Positions 54,316-62,630 of a stretch of DNA of 64,000 nucleotides are shown in pieces. A model generated the notes under the pieces. It saw only the letters and a list, made by a program, of their open reading frames with translations. It ran no database searches and had not been told where the DNA came from. How positions within the stretch are numbered: the stretch's first letter is position 1; the number at the start of each line of letters is the position of its first letter. The stretch covers positions 124,001-188,000 of the forward strand of contig JAERTD010000026.1 in assembly GCA_016845175.1 (NCBI GenBank). The letters run 5' to 3'. The DNA comes from Bacteroidota bacterium. GTDB taxonomy: Bacteria > Bacteroidota > Bacteroidia > Bacteroidales > F082. Position numbers and translations under genes: made by a program.

Positions 54316-54783
54316 TTAAACGGATGCTCTAAGATACTTCATTTTAACCAATCCGTTATTTGTGTTAAAGATAATCTTGCGACCCCTATGGCCTTCTTCA
54401 CTTGATGCAATAATGGCAATACCTTCTTTTGAGAGAAATTCTCTGGCCAACTGGAGGTTCTTTTGTCCAATATTAAGCAATTCCTGTTGGGTTTGAAGTA
54501 ACTGAGCCCCACCGAAAACTTTTGCCACTAAATGTTCCTTATGGGAGCCGAAGCGATACATTCTTTTAAGTAGAGTGTCCATGGCTATATTCCCGTATTT
54601 TGGAGAGGCAATACCTTGACCATTCCAGTAAGCAAGCATGAAATGGTTGATGCCTCCAATACCTTTAGTAGAGTCCCAGAGGCACACAGAAACACAGGAC
54701 CCCAACAAGGTAGTAACTTCCATTGGGTCCGTTGATACCAATAATGTACCAGGCAGAAGGAAATGTGACCTAGGCTTGTTCAT
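54316..54783 (-). CDS. cheD: Chemoreceptor glutamine deamidase CheD
   Basis: A 155-residue enzyme that deamidates glutamines of chemoreceptors. The catalytic pair is Cys30 (LLGSCVSVCLWD) and His47 (GGINHFMLAY), followed by the conserved KYGNIAMDTLL and KVFGGAQLL motifs. I use the ATG complementary to 54781-54783 (MNKPRS); the longer reading adds one residue from a TTG. It follows the kinase-like gene by 3 bp and precedes cheB, a common order. Confidence 0.95.
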   Translation of the reverse strand: MNKPRSHFLLPGTLLVSTDPMEVTTLLGSCVSVCLWDSTKGIGGINHFMLAYWNGQGIASPKYGNIAMDTLLKRMYRFGSHKEHLVAKVFGGAQLLQTQQELLNIGQKNLQLAREFLSKEGIAIIASSEEGHRGRKIIFNTNNGLVKMKYLRASV

Positions 54784-54786
54784 CAA

Positions 54787-55629
54787 TTAAAACATCTCAC
54801 TTTCATCCGTGGAACTCCTACTCTCAATACTTGCTCCAGCATCTTGGGAAAGATCCCGAAGGATTAATCTGACGTTAGTCCCCTGATCATCTTTGCTGGT
54901 AATTTGAAAATCGCTACCAATATATTCTGCGTAGGCTTTGGATACAGCCAAGCCCAATCCGTATCCGCCCTGATCTGATTTAATACTTAAATCAAGCTTC
55001 TTAAAACTATCAAAGATCAGGTTTAATTTTTCCTTAGGAATACCCTTTCCCTTGTCTTCGATCTCGATGGATAATTCTTCTCCTGTTTTTACTATCGTAA
55101 TCCGGATATCCTGATTGGCTTCACTGAATTTAATGGCATTGCTCAATATGTTAATTAGTATCAGTCGTAATTTGGCAGAATCATTTATTAGGCTGATATG
55201 TTTATTTTTATCGCTGTCCACATGGATCAAATCCTGTCCTTTCTTTTCGAATTGAGGCTTTAGATAAGCGATGGCTTCGTTTACAACTTCCACCAGGGAA
55301 ATTAGCTCAGCTTGCAATTCACAGGTCCCTGCTTCAATTTGTGCTGCGGCAAAAATGTTTTGAAGTTGAAAATCCAGTTGCAAGGCCTCATGATGAATTA
55401 AACCCGCCATTCTTTTTACTTTTTCCAGACTGACTTCATTCAATTTACCCAAACTTTCAGATAAACTCAGAATTGCGGTAAATGGGTTGTATACTTCATT
55501 CATCACATTTGATATGAAGTGGCTTTTCAGTTGCTCCGATTCCAGTAGCCTTGCATTAAGCATAGCAATGCTGGCTTTGGCTTCTTCCAGTTCTGCTTTC
55601 AGTTGATTTATGGTAGGTTGTTCTTTCAT
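54787..55629 (-). CDS. Histidine kinase-like protein lacking the phosphoacceptor His
   Basis: A 280-residue soluble protein with an N-terminal coiled coil (about 8-38), a HisKA-like helix hairpin and a complete HATPase domain: LINILSNAIKFS (N-box), IEDKGKGIPKEKL (G1), SFKKLD (F) and GGYGLGLAVSKAYAEYIGS (G2). In the dimerisation helix the usual N-M-S-H-E-I-R-T-P is FISNVMNEVYNPFTAIL: Asn44 (codon AAT, one base from CAT) replaces the phosphoacceptor His. ATP binding should be kept but autophosphorylation at the usual site cannot occur. It may phosphorylate another protein, act as a phosphatase or scaffold. It lies between cheR and cheD in the chemotaxis operon. Confidence 0.85.
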   Translation of the reverse strand: MKEQPTINQLKAELEEAKASIAMLNARLLESEQLKSHFISNVMNEVYNPFTAILSLSESLGKLNEVSLEKVKRMAGLIHHEALQLDFQLQNIFAAAQIEAGTCELQAELISLVEVVNEAIAYLKPQFEKKGQDLIHVDSDKNKHISLINDSAKLRLILINILSNAIKFSEANQDIRITIVKTGEELSIEIEDKGKGIPKEKLNLIFDSFKKLDLSIKSDQGGYGLGLAVSKAYAEYIGSDFQITSKDDQGTNVRLILRDLSQDAGASIESRSSTDESEMF

Positions 55630-55647
55630 AGGCTTTTGTTCTGGTAC

Positions 55648-56471
55648 TTATATCTTCTGGTATACAGAAGGGCTGCAATGCTTGGCACTAATACTCATGT
55701 TGATCAGGGATTCTGAATGACCCAGAATCAAATAACCACCTGTTTTCAATTGCCGGAACAAATTATTAATAACCCTTTCCTGGGTAGTGCGATCAAAATA
55801 AATCAATGTATTCCTGCAAAAAATAACATCATGCTTATCATCAAAACCAAAAGAGTCATTCATAAGATTGATCCACAAAAACTGTATGCTATCTCTTAGC
55901 GCTTTGCTCATTCTGATTTTCTTGTTCGTCTTGTCCTTACTCTTTAATAAATAGGCCTTACGAAATATGGGAGGAATATCTTCCAGTGAATCATGGGAAT
56001 ATATGCCTTTACCGGCCTTTCTGAGAACCTCGATGGAAATGTCTGAAGCATCAATATGAAAAGTAAATCCGGGATGGGTTTTTGTGAATTGATGCATGAC
56101 CATAGAAAGGCTATAAGGCTCCTCTCCACTTGAACAACCTGCACACCATAGTTTGAAAAAGTTTTGTTTTTTCCCCTGTTGATGAGCATTTGGGAGTATG
56201 TTAGATAATAAATAGTCGAAGTGTTGGGGTTCCCTGAAGAAAGAGGTCTTATTGGTGGAGACGGAGACAATAAGTTTTTCAACTTCAGATTTGTCTTTTT
56301 TGGTGAGCACCAGATCACAATATGACTTATAATCATGAAGATCAAGTGCTTTTAATCTTTTCTGAAGGCGCGACTGCAGCAACACCTTTTCTTAGGATAT
56401 AAATTGATTCCAAAGTTGATCTGGATAAAATTTCCCAGTCGTTTGAAATCAATATCACTTAATTCATCCAT
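55648..56471 (-). CDS. cheR: Chemotaxis methyltransferase CheR, with an apparent frameshift near the N-terminus
   Basis: CheR methylates receptor glutamates with S-adenosylmethionine. The long frame (55648-56385, from a GTG) starts abruptly with LLQSRLQKRLKALDL and holds the SAM site (LWCAGCSSGEEPYSLSM) and FCRNTLIYFD. The first 28 residues of a normal CheR are in another frame just upstream: ATG at 56469-56471, with SDIDFKRLGNFIQINFGINL and then YPKK. One extra base in the AAAA run at 56387-56390 would join them into one frame. So the gene is broken by a missing base, an assembly error, or read by slippage. Restart at the GTG would give a shortened N-domain. Confidence 0.85.
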
Positions 56472-56541
56472 CTTGCCAAGGTTTGTAGAGATGCCCCATT
56501 GTTCTGGTACATATCAATCCGGATTGTATTGTGCAGCGTTC

Positions 56542-58551
56542 CTAAAACTTCTCAAACTCATCATCAAGGTTGTCATCATCAAGGTTGATGTAAATACCGT
56601 CTCCGTCAGTTTTATTCTTGGCTGTCGTTTCGGATGGTTTGGGAGCATGAATCAGTCTGGTCTGATCCTGCGACTTCTTCCTTTTCCGGGTACTTTCATC
56701 TTCCAATACGAAATAAGCCACCAAATCACTGAGTTGCTCTGCCTGAGAGGATAATTCCTCTGCACTTGTGGCCATTTCTTCGGAGGCCGCTGCGTTTTGT
56801 TGGGTGATCTCATTGAGTTGTTGGATCGCATCGTTAATTTGTTCCGCACCAGTGCTTTGCTCAAGACTGGCCGAAGATATTTCCTGTACCAGACGGGTGG
56901 AGTTTTGTACTTTGGGGACCAACTCGGACATGAGTTTTTTCGCATCTGCAGCCACCTGAATGCTATTGCTGCTAATATCATTGATTTCAGTGGCCGCCAC
57001 TTTCGTTTTTTCTGCAAGCTTTCCTACTTCTGCAGCCACCACACCAAAACCTTTGCCATGTTCACCTGCTCTGGCTGCTTCAACAGCAGCATTCAGCGCA
57101 AGAATATTGGTCTGAAAGGCAATATCTCCAATGATGCTGATTTTCTCTGAAATTTGTTGTAAAGCCTCAACCGCAGAAAAAACAATTTCACTGGCTTTCA
57201 GTATTTCTGTGGATACTTCAGTACTGATTTTTTCGGAGGCATAGGCATTGTCTTTGTTTTGTCCAATATTAGCAGCCATCTGTTCAACCGATGCTGAAAC
57301 TTCCTCGACAGAAGAAGCTTGCTCAGAAGAGCCTTGTGATATCATCTGAGAGGTGCCACTCAATTGCTGACTGGCATTGCTTAGATTATTAGCCGCTGTT
57401 GTAATTTCAGATATGTTTTCGGCCGTTGTGCTTACCATAGTTCTAAGTGAATCTGCCAATTGGCCAATTTCATCTTTTTGGTAAACATCCAGACTAACAG
57501 TCAGGTCGCCCTCTGCCACTTTTTGTGTGAATGCTACCCCTTTAAGAATGGGTTTGTTGATAGTTCTTCCAATGATATATAATACTGGCATCATGATGAT
57601 ACCGATGATGGAACAAATAATCAGGATAGTGTTGATAAGCTCGGATTTTGGCTCCATAACTTCATCTTCTTCTATCTGTGTGATGAGACCCCATTCCAGA
57701 TCGTCGATCATTAAAGGTGCATAGCTGGCCAGCATGCTGATGCCTTTCTCGTTTTCAAACATACCTGTGCCGGAACGCCCCTTGAGAGCCTCATCAACTG
57801 CGGTATTGCTTTGAAAGCTGCCAGAACTAATCTTTCCGGTAAATCTGCTGCTGGTTCGGGCCATGAAATCAGAACCCACAATAAAGGTCTCACCTGTGCT
57901 TCCCATTACCAAATCATTATTGATGAGAGCATCCAATGATTGGCTGTTAATTTGAAGCACCAAAATTCCAATGGTTTTTGCTTTCTCTTTAATGCTCACG
58001 CCCATATAGAGTGCTTTGTTGCCATTGTTGCCAACTGGAACAATATCGCTGGTATGCACCTGATTATCAGTCAGGCAAATTCTCCAAAGGTCAGTAAGCG
58101 GGCTGTTGGTTTTAGAGAGTTCACTTCCTGTTAATGCATTACCATTTACCGAGAAATAAAGCAAGCCGTCATCTGGCCGAATGAAAAGGATATCATCAAA
58201 ACCATTGGCAATGATATATTGATTTAATTCAGCGGCAAAGGTATCATAGGTTTGCCTGACCTCTCCATGACTTGAAGCTGCTTTTTTCTCAATTAGCGTA
58301 TTCATGGAAAGAATAGCTTCTTTGGTAAACGGCATTAGTTTTAGAATGTTGAGGTCATGAATATGATTCTTAAAATATTCCTCAATCTGTTCTTTTTTAA
58401 CCTGTTGTATGGTCCCAATATTCGCATAGGCTCGTTCATTCATGATGCGTTCCGATGCGCTTATGGAGACATAGGCCATTAAAAATATGCAGGTAAATCC
58501 AAGAATGGATACATAGATGATAATCTGTAAAACAATGCTTAAATTTCTCAT
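56542..58551 (-). CDS. Methyl-accepting chemotaxis protein
   Basis: A 669-residue chemoreceptor. ATG complementary to 58549-58551 gives [21 protein letters not shown]1 at about 8-30 (a TTG seven codons upstream is rejected). A periplasmic double-Cache-like domain (about 35-300) with [20 protein letters not shown] and [21 protein letters not shown] should bind a small ligand. TM2 (about 310-330) leads to HAMP and a signalling helix pair; the hairpin tip [25 protein letters not shown] is well kept. The C-terminus has a long tail ending in [12 protein letters not shown], without the NWETF-type tether for CheR/CheB. It is the only receptor in the operon, between cheW and cheR. Confidence 0.93.
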   Translation of the reverse strand: MRNLSIVLQIIIYVSILGFTCIFLMAYVSISASERIMNERAYANIGTIQQVKKEQIEEYFKNHIHDLNILKLMPFTKEAILSMNTLIEKKAASSHGEVRQTYDTFAAELNQYIIANGFDDILFIRPDDGLLYFSVNGNALTGSELSKTNSPLTDLWRICLTDNQVHTSDIVPVGNNGNKALYMGVSIKEKAKTIGILVLQINSQSLDALINNDLVMGSTGETFIVGSDFMARTSSRFTGKISSGSFQSNTAVDEALKGRSGTGMFENEKGISMLASYAPLMIDDLEWGLITQIEEDEVMEPKSELINTILIICSIIGIIMMPVLYIIGRTINKPILKGVAFTQKVAEGDLTVSLDVYQKDEIGQLADSLRTMVSTTAENISEITTAANNLSNASQQLSGTSQMISQGSSEQASSVEEVSASVEQMAANIGQNKDNAYASEKISTEVSTEILKASEIVFSAVEALQQISEKISIIGDIAFQTNILALNAAVEAARAGEHGKGFGVVAAEVGKLAEKTKVAATEINDISSNSIQVAADAKKLMSELVPKVQNSTRLVQEISSASLEQSTGAEQINDAIQQLNEITQQNAAASEEMATSAEELSSQAEQLSDLVAYFVLEDESTRKRKKSQDQTRLIHAPKPSETTAKNKTDGDGIYINLDDDNLDDEFEKF

Positions 58552-58596
58552 ATGCCAAACGTTTATTTGCAAGCTGTCTCAAGTAATAGCTGCATA

Positions 58597-59070
58597 TTAT
58601 TCTTTAATAATTTCATTATTTAGATCTTTGAAAACCTCAGATACATTCATAATCATGATAAATTCTTCATTTAAATGTATCACGCCACTAATGACTTCCG
58701 ATTTATATTTGTCTCCTATGGCAGGATAGGCTGATACTTGGTCTGCGTGTACCTTTTCGACTTTCAACACTTCTTCCACCAGTCCGCCAAGTTTCACATT
58801 TTCACCTTCCAGTAGTACACTAAAAATAATAGTACAGGTACTATTTGACCTGCTGATGGCCCCCATACCGAATTTCTCTTTCAGGTCTATAAGTGGTAAG
58901 ACTTCACCGTGATGATTGATCACTCCTTTAACAAATCTGGGAGCCTGGGGAATGCTTGTTTCCTCAGATTGTTGTAGTATTTTAATCACATGATCAACTG
59001 AAGCAGCGAATAGCTCCTTACCTAAGCGAAAGGTCAAATATGATTGTTCATCATTAAGATTATCGTTCAT
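58597..59070 (-). CDS. cheW: Chemotaxis coupling protein CheW
   Basis: A 157-residue scaffold linking receptors to CheA. It consists of one CheW fold: YLTFRLGKELFAASVDHVIKIL, then PQAPRFVKGVINHHGEVLPLIDLKEKFGM, the typical core, and CTIIFSVLLEGENVKLGGLVEEVLKVEKV. The start (complement of 59068-59070) is 4 bp after the cheA stop. All features are standard. Confidence 0.95.
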   Translation of the reverse strand: MNDNLNDEQSYLTFRLGKELFAASVDHVIKILQQSEETSIPQAPRFVKGVINHHGEVLPLIDLKEKFGMGAISRSNSTCTIIFSVLLEGENVKLGGLVEEVLKVEKVHADQVSAYPAIGDKYKSEVISGVIHLNEEFIMIMNVSEVFKDLNNEIIKE

Positions 59071-59074
59071 AAAA

Positions 59075-60283
59075 CTAGTTTATATATCTTTTTATCAGTT
59101 TGTTACTGTCTATAACCAGGGCCACACTTCCATCACCTAATATGGATGCGCCTGAGAATATTTCCTGATCTTTCAAATATTTGCCCAGTGGTTTTAACAC
59201 TGCCTGGCATTCTCCAATCACTTTGTCAACCACAAGGCCAATCTTCTGATCTTCATACATAACAGTTATAAGATACAACTGTTGTTGTGGCTCTGTCGAG
59301 ATATTCATTTCACTGGCCAGATGTAGAAATTGAATCTGCCCTCCATCAACTTCAGTTATGTTTTTAAAGGCATTATCAATTTGTTTGATATCCAGTTCAT
59401 AGATTTTGTCCACTGCACTCAATGGAATGATAAAAGAGGTATTACCCACCGAAACCATGAAACCATCAATAATAGATAGGGTAAGGGGTAGCCGCAAAAT
59501 GGTTTCGGTACCGTAGCCTTTTTGTGATTTGAGCTCAATTTCGCCATTGAGTTCTTCAATTTTTCTTTTCACTACGTCCATTCCTACACCTCGGCCGGAA
59601 AGCTCTGAAGCATTGTCTTTTGTTGTGAATCCTGGCTGAAATAACAACTCCAATAGTTCCTTTTCACCTACTCCTTCATCAGCATTAAGAAACTGCTTCC
59701 GGATAGCCATTTTTTTAATTTTGTCTGTATCAATGCCACGGCCATCATCTTTTATTATGATGTGGACATGAGACCCTGAATAGAAGGCTCTGAAATGTAT
59801 GTTGCCCTCTACTTGTTTCTTAAGTCTCAGCCGTTCTTCCTTATCTTCAATGCCATGATCCAGACTGTTTCTTATGAGGTGCATGAGTGGGTCGGACAGG
59901 TTTTCAATAATGTTTTTGTCAAGTTCTGTTTCTGTTCCTTCTGTGGTAAAATGTACTTCCTTTCCCAGTTGTTGACTCAGATCCCTGACCAAGCGCCTGA
60001 ATTTCACCATGATCGACTGAATGGGAACCAGACGCATTCCAAAGGAAATGTCACGGAATTGCCTTGATAAACTTTGTAGGTTTTCTGAGATTGCTGTTAA
60101 CTCGGCATTTGATTGTTCATCACTGAATAGTTGTAAACTTGACTGGGCCGTTACCAGTTCACTTACCAGATTGATCAATATATCCAGTTTTTCAGCTCTT
60201 ACTTTTACAGTGGCTATTTTATCTTCTAGAATGCCCTTTATTTTAGAAGTTGGAGCAGCTTCTTTTGGTTTTTCCCTGCTGAA
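59075..60283 (-). CDS. cheA: CheA kinase, C-terminal part (P3-P4-P5), separated from the N-part by a frameshift
   Basis: Read from the A-run at 60284-60291 in this frame, the sequence runs FSREKPKEAAPTSK, then KVRAEKLDILINLVSELVTA (P3 dimerisation helix), the ATP-binding P4 domain (LSDPLMHLIRNSLDHGIED, IIKDDGRGID, FQPGFTTKDNASELSGRGVGMDVV) and a CheW-like P5 domain to the stop at 59075. There is no credible start codon: the first one (TTG at 60176-60178) falls inside the P3 helix. The N-terminal part (60238-61134) ends in the same linker in another frame. One extra A in the A8 run would fuse both into one CheA. It phosphorylates CheY and CheB. Confidence 0.88.
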   Translation of the reverse strand, partial: FSREKPKEAAPTSKIKGILEDKIATVKVRAEKLDILINLVSELVTAQSSLQLFSDEQSNAELTAISENLQSLSRQFRDISFGMRLVPIQSIMVKFRRLVRDLSQQLGKEVHFTTEGTETELDKNIIENLSDPLMHLIRNSLDHGIEDKEERLRLKKQVEGNIHFRAFYSGSHVHIIIKDDGRGIDTDKIKKMAIRKQFLNADEGVGEKELLELLFQPGFTTKDNASELSGRGVGMDVVKRKIEELNGEIELKSQKGYGTETILRLPLTLSIIDGFMVSVGNTSFIIPLSAVDKIYELDIKQIDNAFKNITEVDGGQIQFLHLASEMNISTEPQQQLYLITVMYEDQKIGLVVDKVIGECQAVLKPLGKYLKDQEIFSGASILGDGSVALVIDSNKLIKRYIN

Positions 60284-61134
60284 TTTTTTTTGTTTTCGTT
60301 TGCTAGTAGTTCCTGATTATCAGTAGTTTCTGTTCTGGGAGGATCTGCTCTAAGGGCATTTATATCTGGGTTGTCCTGTCTAATAAATTGTTTTAGTTTT
60401 TCCTTTAATTCGCTGGAATCAAGCAAGTTTTCCGGGCTTAGTCTTTCAATTTGTATGAAGCTCTCATCTTCGATGAACATAAAAACATCCTTTATGGTTT
60501 TTTCATCTGCATCAGTCACAAGAATAATATGCCAGGATAAGTGTAGCTCTCTGGGATCCAGTTCGTAAAAATCGGGTATACTTTCAGTATTACAATGAAT
60601 CATATGCTCACCCAACTCAAGTAGCTCATCCAATAAATAGAGAGGATTGGTGCCATTCAGAAGAATTTCGGCATGTGGTTTGAACCGGATGTAGTAGGTG
60701 GTGCTTAGGATATGTCCATCATCATTAGTCGCACTCACATCCACCATGCTGCCAATCTCGTCCTGTGGGTCAGGACCAGTTTGTATTTGGTTTAAGAATT
60801 GTCGACTTGCTTCCAAAACTGATGGAGCAGGGTTTTGAACAAGTAATTTATTGATGTGATCAAGTGATTTCAGAGTCAAATCCAATATGCTTTTATCAAG
60901 ATTCAGTTTGTCCGACCTAATCTGTTCATATAGGGATTCCAAATGATGGGTAAATTCACTTAAGTCGGTGAAACCAAACATGGCTCCGGAGCCCTTCAAT
61001 GTGTGCATACACCTGAAAATCTCATCAACAATGGCTTTGTTGTCAGGTTGTTGCTCCAATAATAGCACATTCTCCTCCAAGGTGCTGAGCAGATCACCAG
61101 CCTCATTTATAAAGCTTTGTTGAAGATTGTCCAT
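60238..61134 (-). CDS. cheA: CheA kinase, N-terminal part (HPt and regulator-binding region)
   Basis: A 298-codon frame starting at the ATG that overlaps the stop of the CheY-like gene (TAATG). The HPt domain has phosphoacceptor His44 (FRCMHTLKGSGAMFGF). A middle domain (about 155-235, TTYYIRFKPHAEILLNGTNPLYLLDELLELG) matches the P2-like region. After the linker it reads ENKKNSAGKNQKKLLQLLK and stops at 60238, a nonsense end: in the +1 frame the sequence goes on as the P3 helix of CheA. The change is at the A8 run, 60284-60291. Unless slippage restores the frame, this part would be made without the kinase domain. Confidence 0.88.
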   Translation of the reverse strand: MDNLQQSFINEAGDLLSTLEENVLLLEQQPDNKAIVDEIFRCMHTLKGSGAMFGFTDLSEFTHHLESLYEQIRSDKLNLDKSILDLTLKSLDHINKLLVQNPAPSVLEASRQFLNQIQTGPDPQDEIGSMVDVSATNDDGHILSTTYYIRFKPHAEILLNGTNPLYLLDELLELGEHMIHCNTESIPDFYELDPRELHLSWHIILVTDADEKTIKDVFMFIEDESFIQIERLSPENLLDSSELKEKLKQFIRQDNPDINALRADPPRTETTDNQELLANENKKNSAGKNQKKLLQLLK

Positions 61135-61499
61135 TAGCGGATGAGCTTGTTGATAATTTTAAGGATGTTTTGCTTATCGGTTTGCTTGACCAACCAACCA
61201 CTGGCACCAGCCTCTTTGGCTTCTGTTTTGAAGCTGGTGGAAGTTTCAGTAGTGAATATCAGTATGGGCAAATAACGGTAGGTACTATTGGATCTTACCA
61301 ATCGGGTTAGTTCAATACCATTGATTTTGGGCATGTGAAGGTCGCTGATAAGTAGGTCTATTTCACGCCCGTCAAACAATTTAGAAGCAGCTGAACCATC
61401 TATAGCTGTTGTTACATTAAAGCCAGCCTCTTGCAGTATGTGAGAAAATGCCTCTCTTATGCTTTCTGAATCGTCTACGAATAATATTCTCTTACTCAT
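61134..61499 (-). CDS. CheY-like single-domain response regulator
   Basis: A 121-residue receiver: acidic pair Asp9/Asp10 (LFVDDSE), phosphorylated Asp53 (LLISDLHMPKING), Thr83/Thr84 (IFTTETS) and Lys105 (LVKQTD) are all present. Single-domain receivers in a chemotaxis operon are usually CheY, the output to the motor or other motility machine; here the motor would not be flagellar if the host is a gliding bacterium, so the true target is open. Its stop overlaps the cheA start by one base. Confidence 0.9.
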   Translation of the reverse strand: MSKRILFVDDSESIREAFSHILQEAGFNVTTAIDGSAASKLFDGREIDLLISDLHMPKINGIELTRLVRSNSTYRYLPILIFTTETSTSFKTEAKEAGASGWLVKQTDKQNILKIINKLIR

Positions 61500-61507
61500 G
61501 TTTAGGC

Positions 61508-61831
61508 CTAATTTAGATCGGCAATCATGTCCAATAAACCTGTATTGTCCATTAACTCCAACATATCGTCCTCTGTGTCAAAATTATAATCTGTTAAAAG
61601 TCCTTGCTCGGAGCGGCTTTTTATAAAGGCGGCGAGGAGTTGTAGGAAACCCGTATTGATTTCTTTGGCGTTTATGAGATCTATAATTAAAGATTGATGC
61701 TTAATGGAAGATGTTTTAAAGGCTTCAGCTATCTCTTCGAGATGTTCCAGTTGGATGCTTCCCTCAATGGAAATCTGTCCAGAATGGCTATCATGTGCTT
61801 CATGGGTTATGGTAAGGCTTTTGCTTGTCAT
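61508..61831 (-). CDS. STAS-domain protein, first gene of the chemotaxis operon
   Basis: A 107-residue STAS (anti-sigma factor antagonist type) domain: ISIEGSIQLEHLEEIAEAF, then LIIDLINAKEINTGFLQLLAAFIKSRSEQ, the place where the regulatory Ser normally stands in D-S-[SA]-G; here it reads N-T-G, so Thr could be a phosphosite or the site is lost. STAS proteins are found in front of CheY/CheA in several chemosensory systems of unknown output. Start ATG complement of 61829-61831; 8 bp to the CheY-like gene. I could not pick a promoter upstream. Confidence 0.8.
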   Translation of the reverse strand: MTSKSLTITHEAHDSHSGQISIEGSIQLEHLEEIAEAFKTSSIKHQSLIIDLINAKEINTGFLQLLAAFIKSRSEQGLLTDYNFDTEDDMLELMDNTGLLDMIADLN

Positions 61832-61967
61832 AATCCGAATTGTTGTTTGCCATAAAATTAGGCTATTTCTCCCAATATTTCAATAGTTGGGAATGCTGTT
61901 GCAACCCAAAACAATAGTGGCTTGATATTAAAGTGCTTAAGTAAGAAAGGACGATTAGCTGATTAAT

Positions 61968-62159
61968 CTAGGTTTTCTCATTCAGGGCATTTTTAATTAA
62001 GCCCATGAGCACATCATTGTTTCTTCTAATGATGGTGATAAACATATCCAACACACTGGTGCGGTTTAATCCCAGTGAACCGCCAATTTTATCAATGAAC
62101 TCAATGTTCTTTTTTGAGAGCCTGAATCCAGTGAGTACTTTATTTTCTTTAGCGGACAT
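61968..62159 (-). CDS. Small ribbon-helix-helix-like protein, 63 aa
   Basis: I start it at the ATG complementary to 62157-62159 (MSAKENKVLTGFRLSKKN); the longer frame adds 20 residues unlike the rest. A beta-strand (KVLTGFRLS), helix (KNIEFIDKIGGSLG) and helix (NRTSVLDMFITIIRRN) order fits the ribbon-helix-helix DNA-binding fold. Its start overlaps the end of the J-domain gene by 11 bp, so the two are translated together. RHH proteins often autoregulate; the direct repeats in the promoter of this pair are possible targets. Confidence 0.55.
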   Translation of the reverse strand: MSAKENKVLTGFRLSKKNIEFIDKIGGSLGLNRTSVLDMFITIIRRNNDVLMGLIKNALNEKT

Positions 62160-62517
62160 GGCGTTTCGTTTTTCGGTGTTGTATATAGGCAATATAGCCC
62201 GGGTTGTGAATACAAACACCAGTTTCGCGACTGAAAACGGCGCTTTTCTTTCTGTCTATGGCTTTTGCAGTAAAGGTGTCCTCATTACAGCTTTTGATGA
62301 AGCATTTAGTATCGTTCACAAAGACAATATCGCCCACAACTAACTCTGATAGCAATTGTGTTCGTGTCTCTATTCGCATTTTCGCCTCTTGATATTCAGC
62401 ATTTATTTGCTTCATTACCTGAGGGTTGCCGCCATGATCGGGGTGATGTAGCATGGCCAGTCGGCGGTAGAGCAGTTTAAGCTCGTACAATGATATGACC
62501 TTTTTGAATCGTGACAT
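62149..62517 (-). CDS. Mini J-domain (DnaJ-like) protein, 122 aa
   Basis: Starting at the ATG complementary to 62515-62517, the product opens MSRFKKVISLYELKLLYRRLAMLHHPDHGG; the J-domain HPD triad is His25-Pro26-Asp27 and the following N-P-Q-V-M-K-Q-I-N-A-E-Y is normal helix III. The J domain stimulates Hsp70 ATPase. The C-terminal 70 residues (VVGDIVFVNDTKCFIKSC, FTAKAIDRKKSAVF) look like a small beta-barrel of unknown role. There is no G/F or zinc domain. Such short J proteins next to small DNA-binding proteins are often seen in accessory or plasmid-like DNA. Confidence 0.7.
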   Translation of the reverse strand: MSRFKKVISLYELKLLYRRLAMLHHPDHGGNPQVMKQINAEYQEAKMRIETRTQLLSELVVGDIVFVNDTKCFIKSCNEDTFTAKAIDRKKSAVFSRETGVCIHNPGYIAYIQHRKTKRHVR

Positions 62518-62524
62518 AATAATA

Positions 62525-62559
62525 CAAATGTATAACAATGTATAACAATGTGCAACAAA
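62525..62559 (-). promoter_or_regulatory. Promoter with direct repeats, J-domain/RHH pair
   Basis: On the minus strand: TTTG (62556-62559) or TTG (62553-62555), spacer of 23 or 20 bp, and TACATTTG (62525-62532), a good Bacteroidota promoter. The plus strand from about 62524 holds three near-copies of a 10-bp repeat (ACAAATGTATA, ACAATGTATA, ACAATGTGCA). The repeats cover the spacer, a usual place for an autorepressor. Confidence 0.6.
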
Positions 62560-62630
62560 AATGCATAAATATTTTCATTATGACACAAAAATTGAATAGA
62601 ATTAATGGTGTGATGGGGGAGTAGAAGCGA

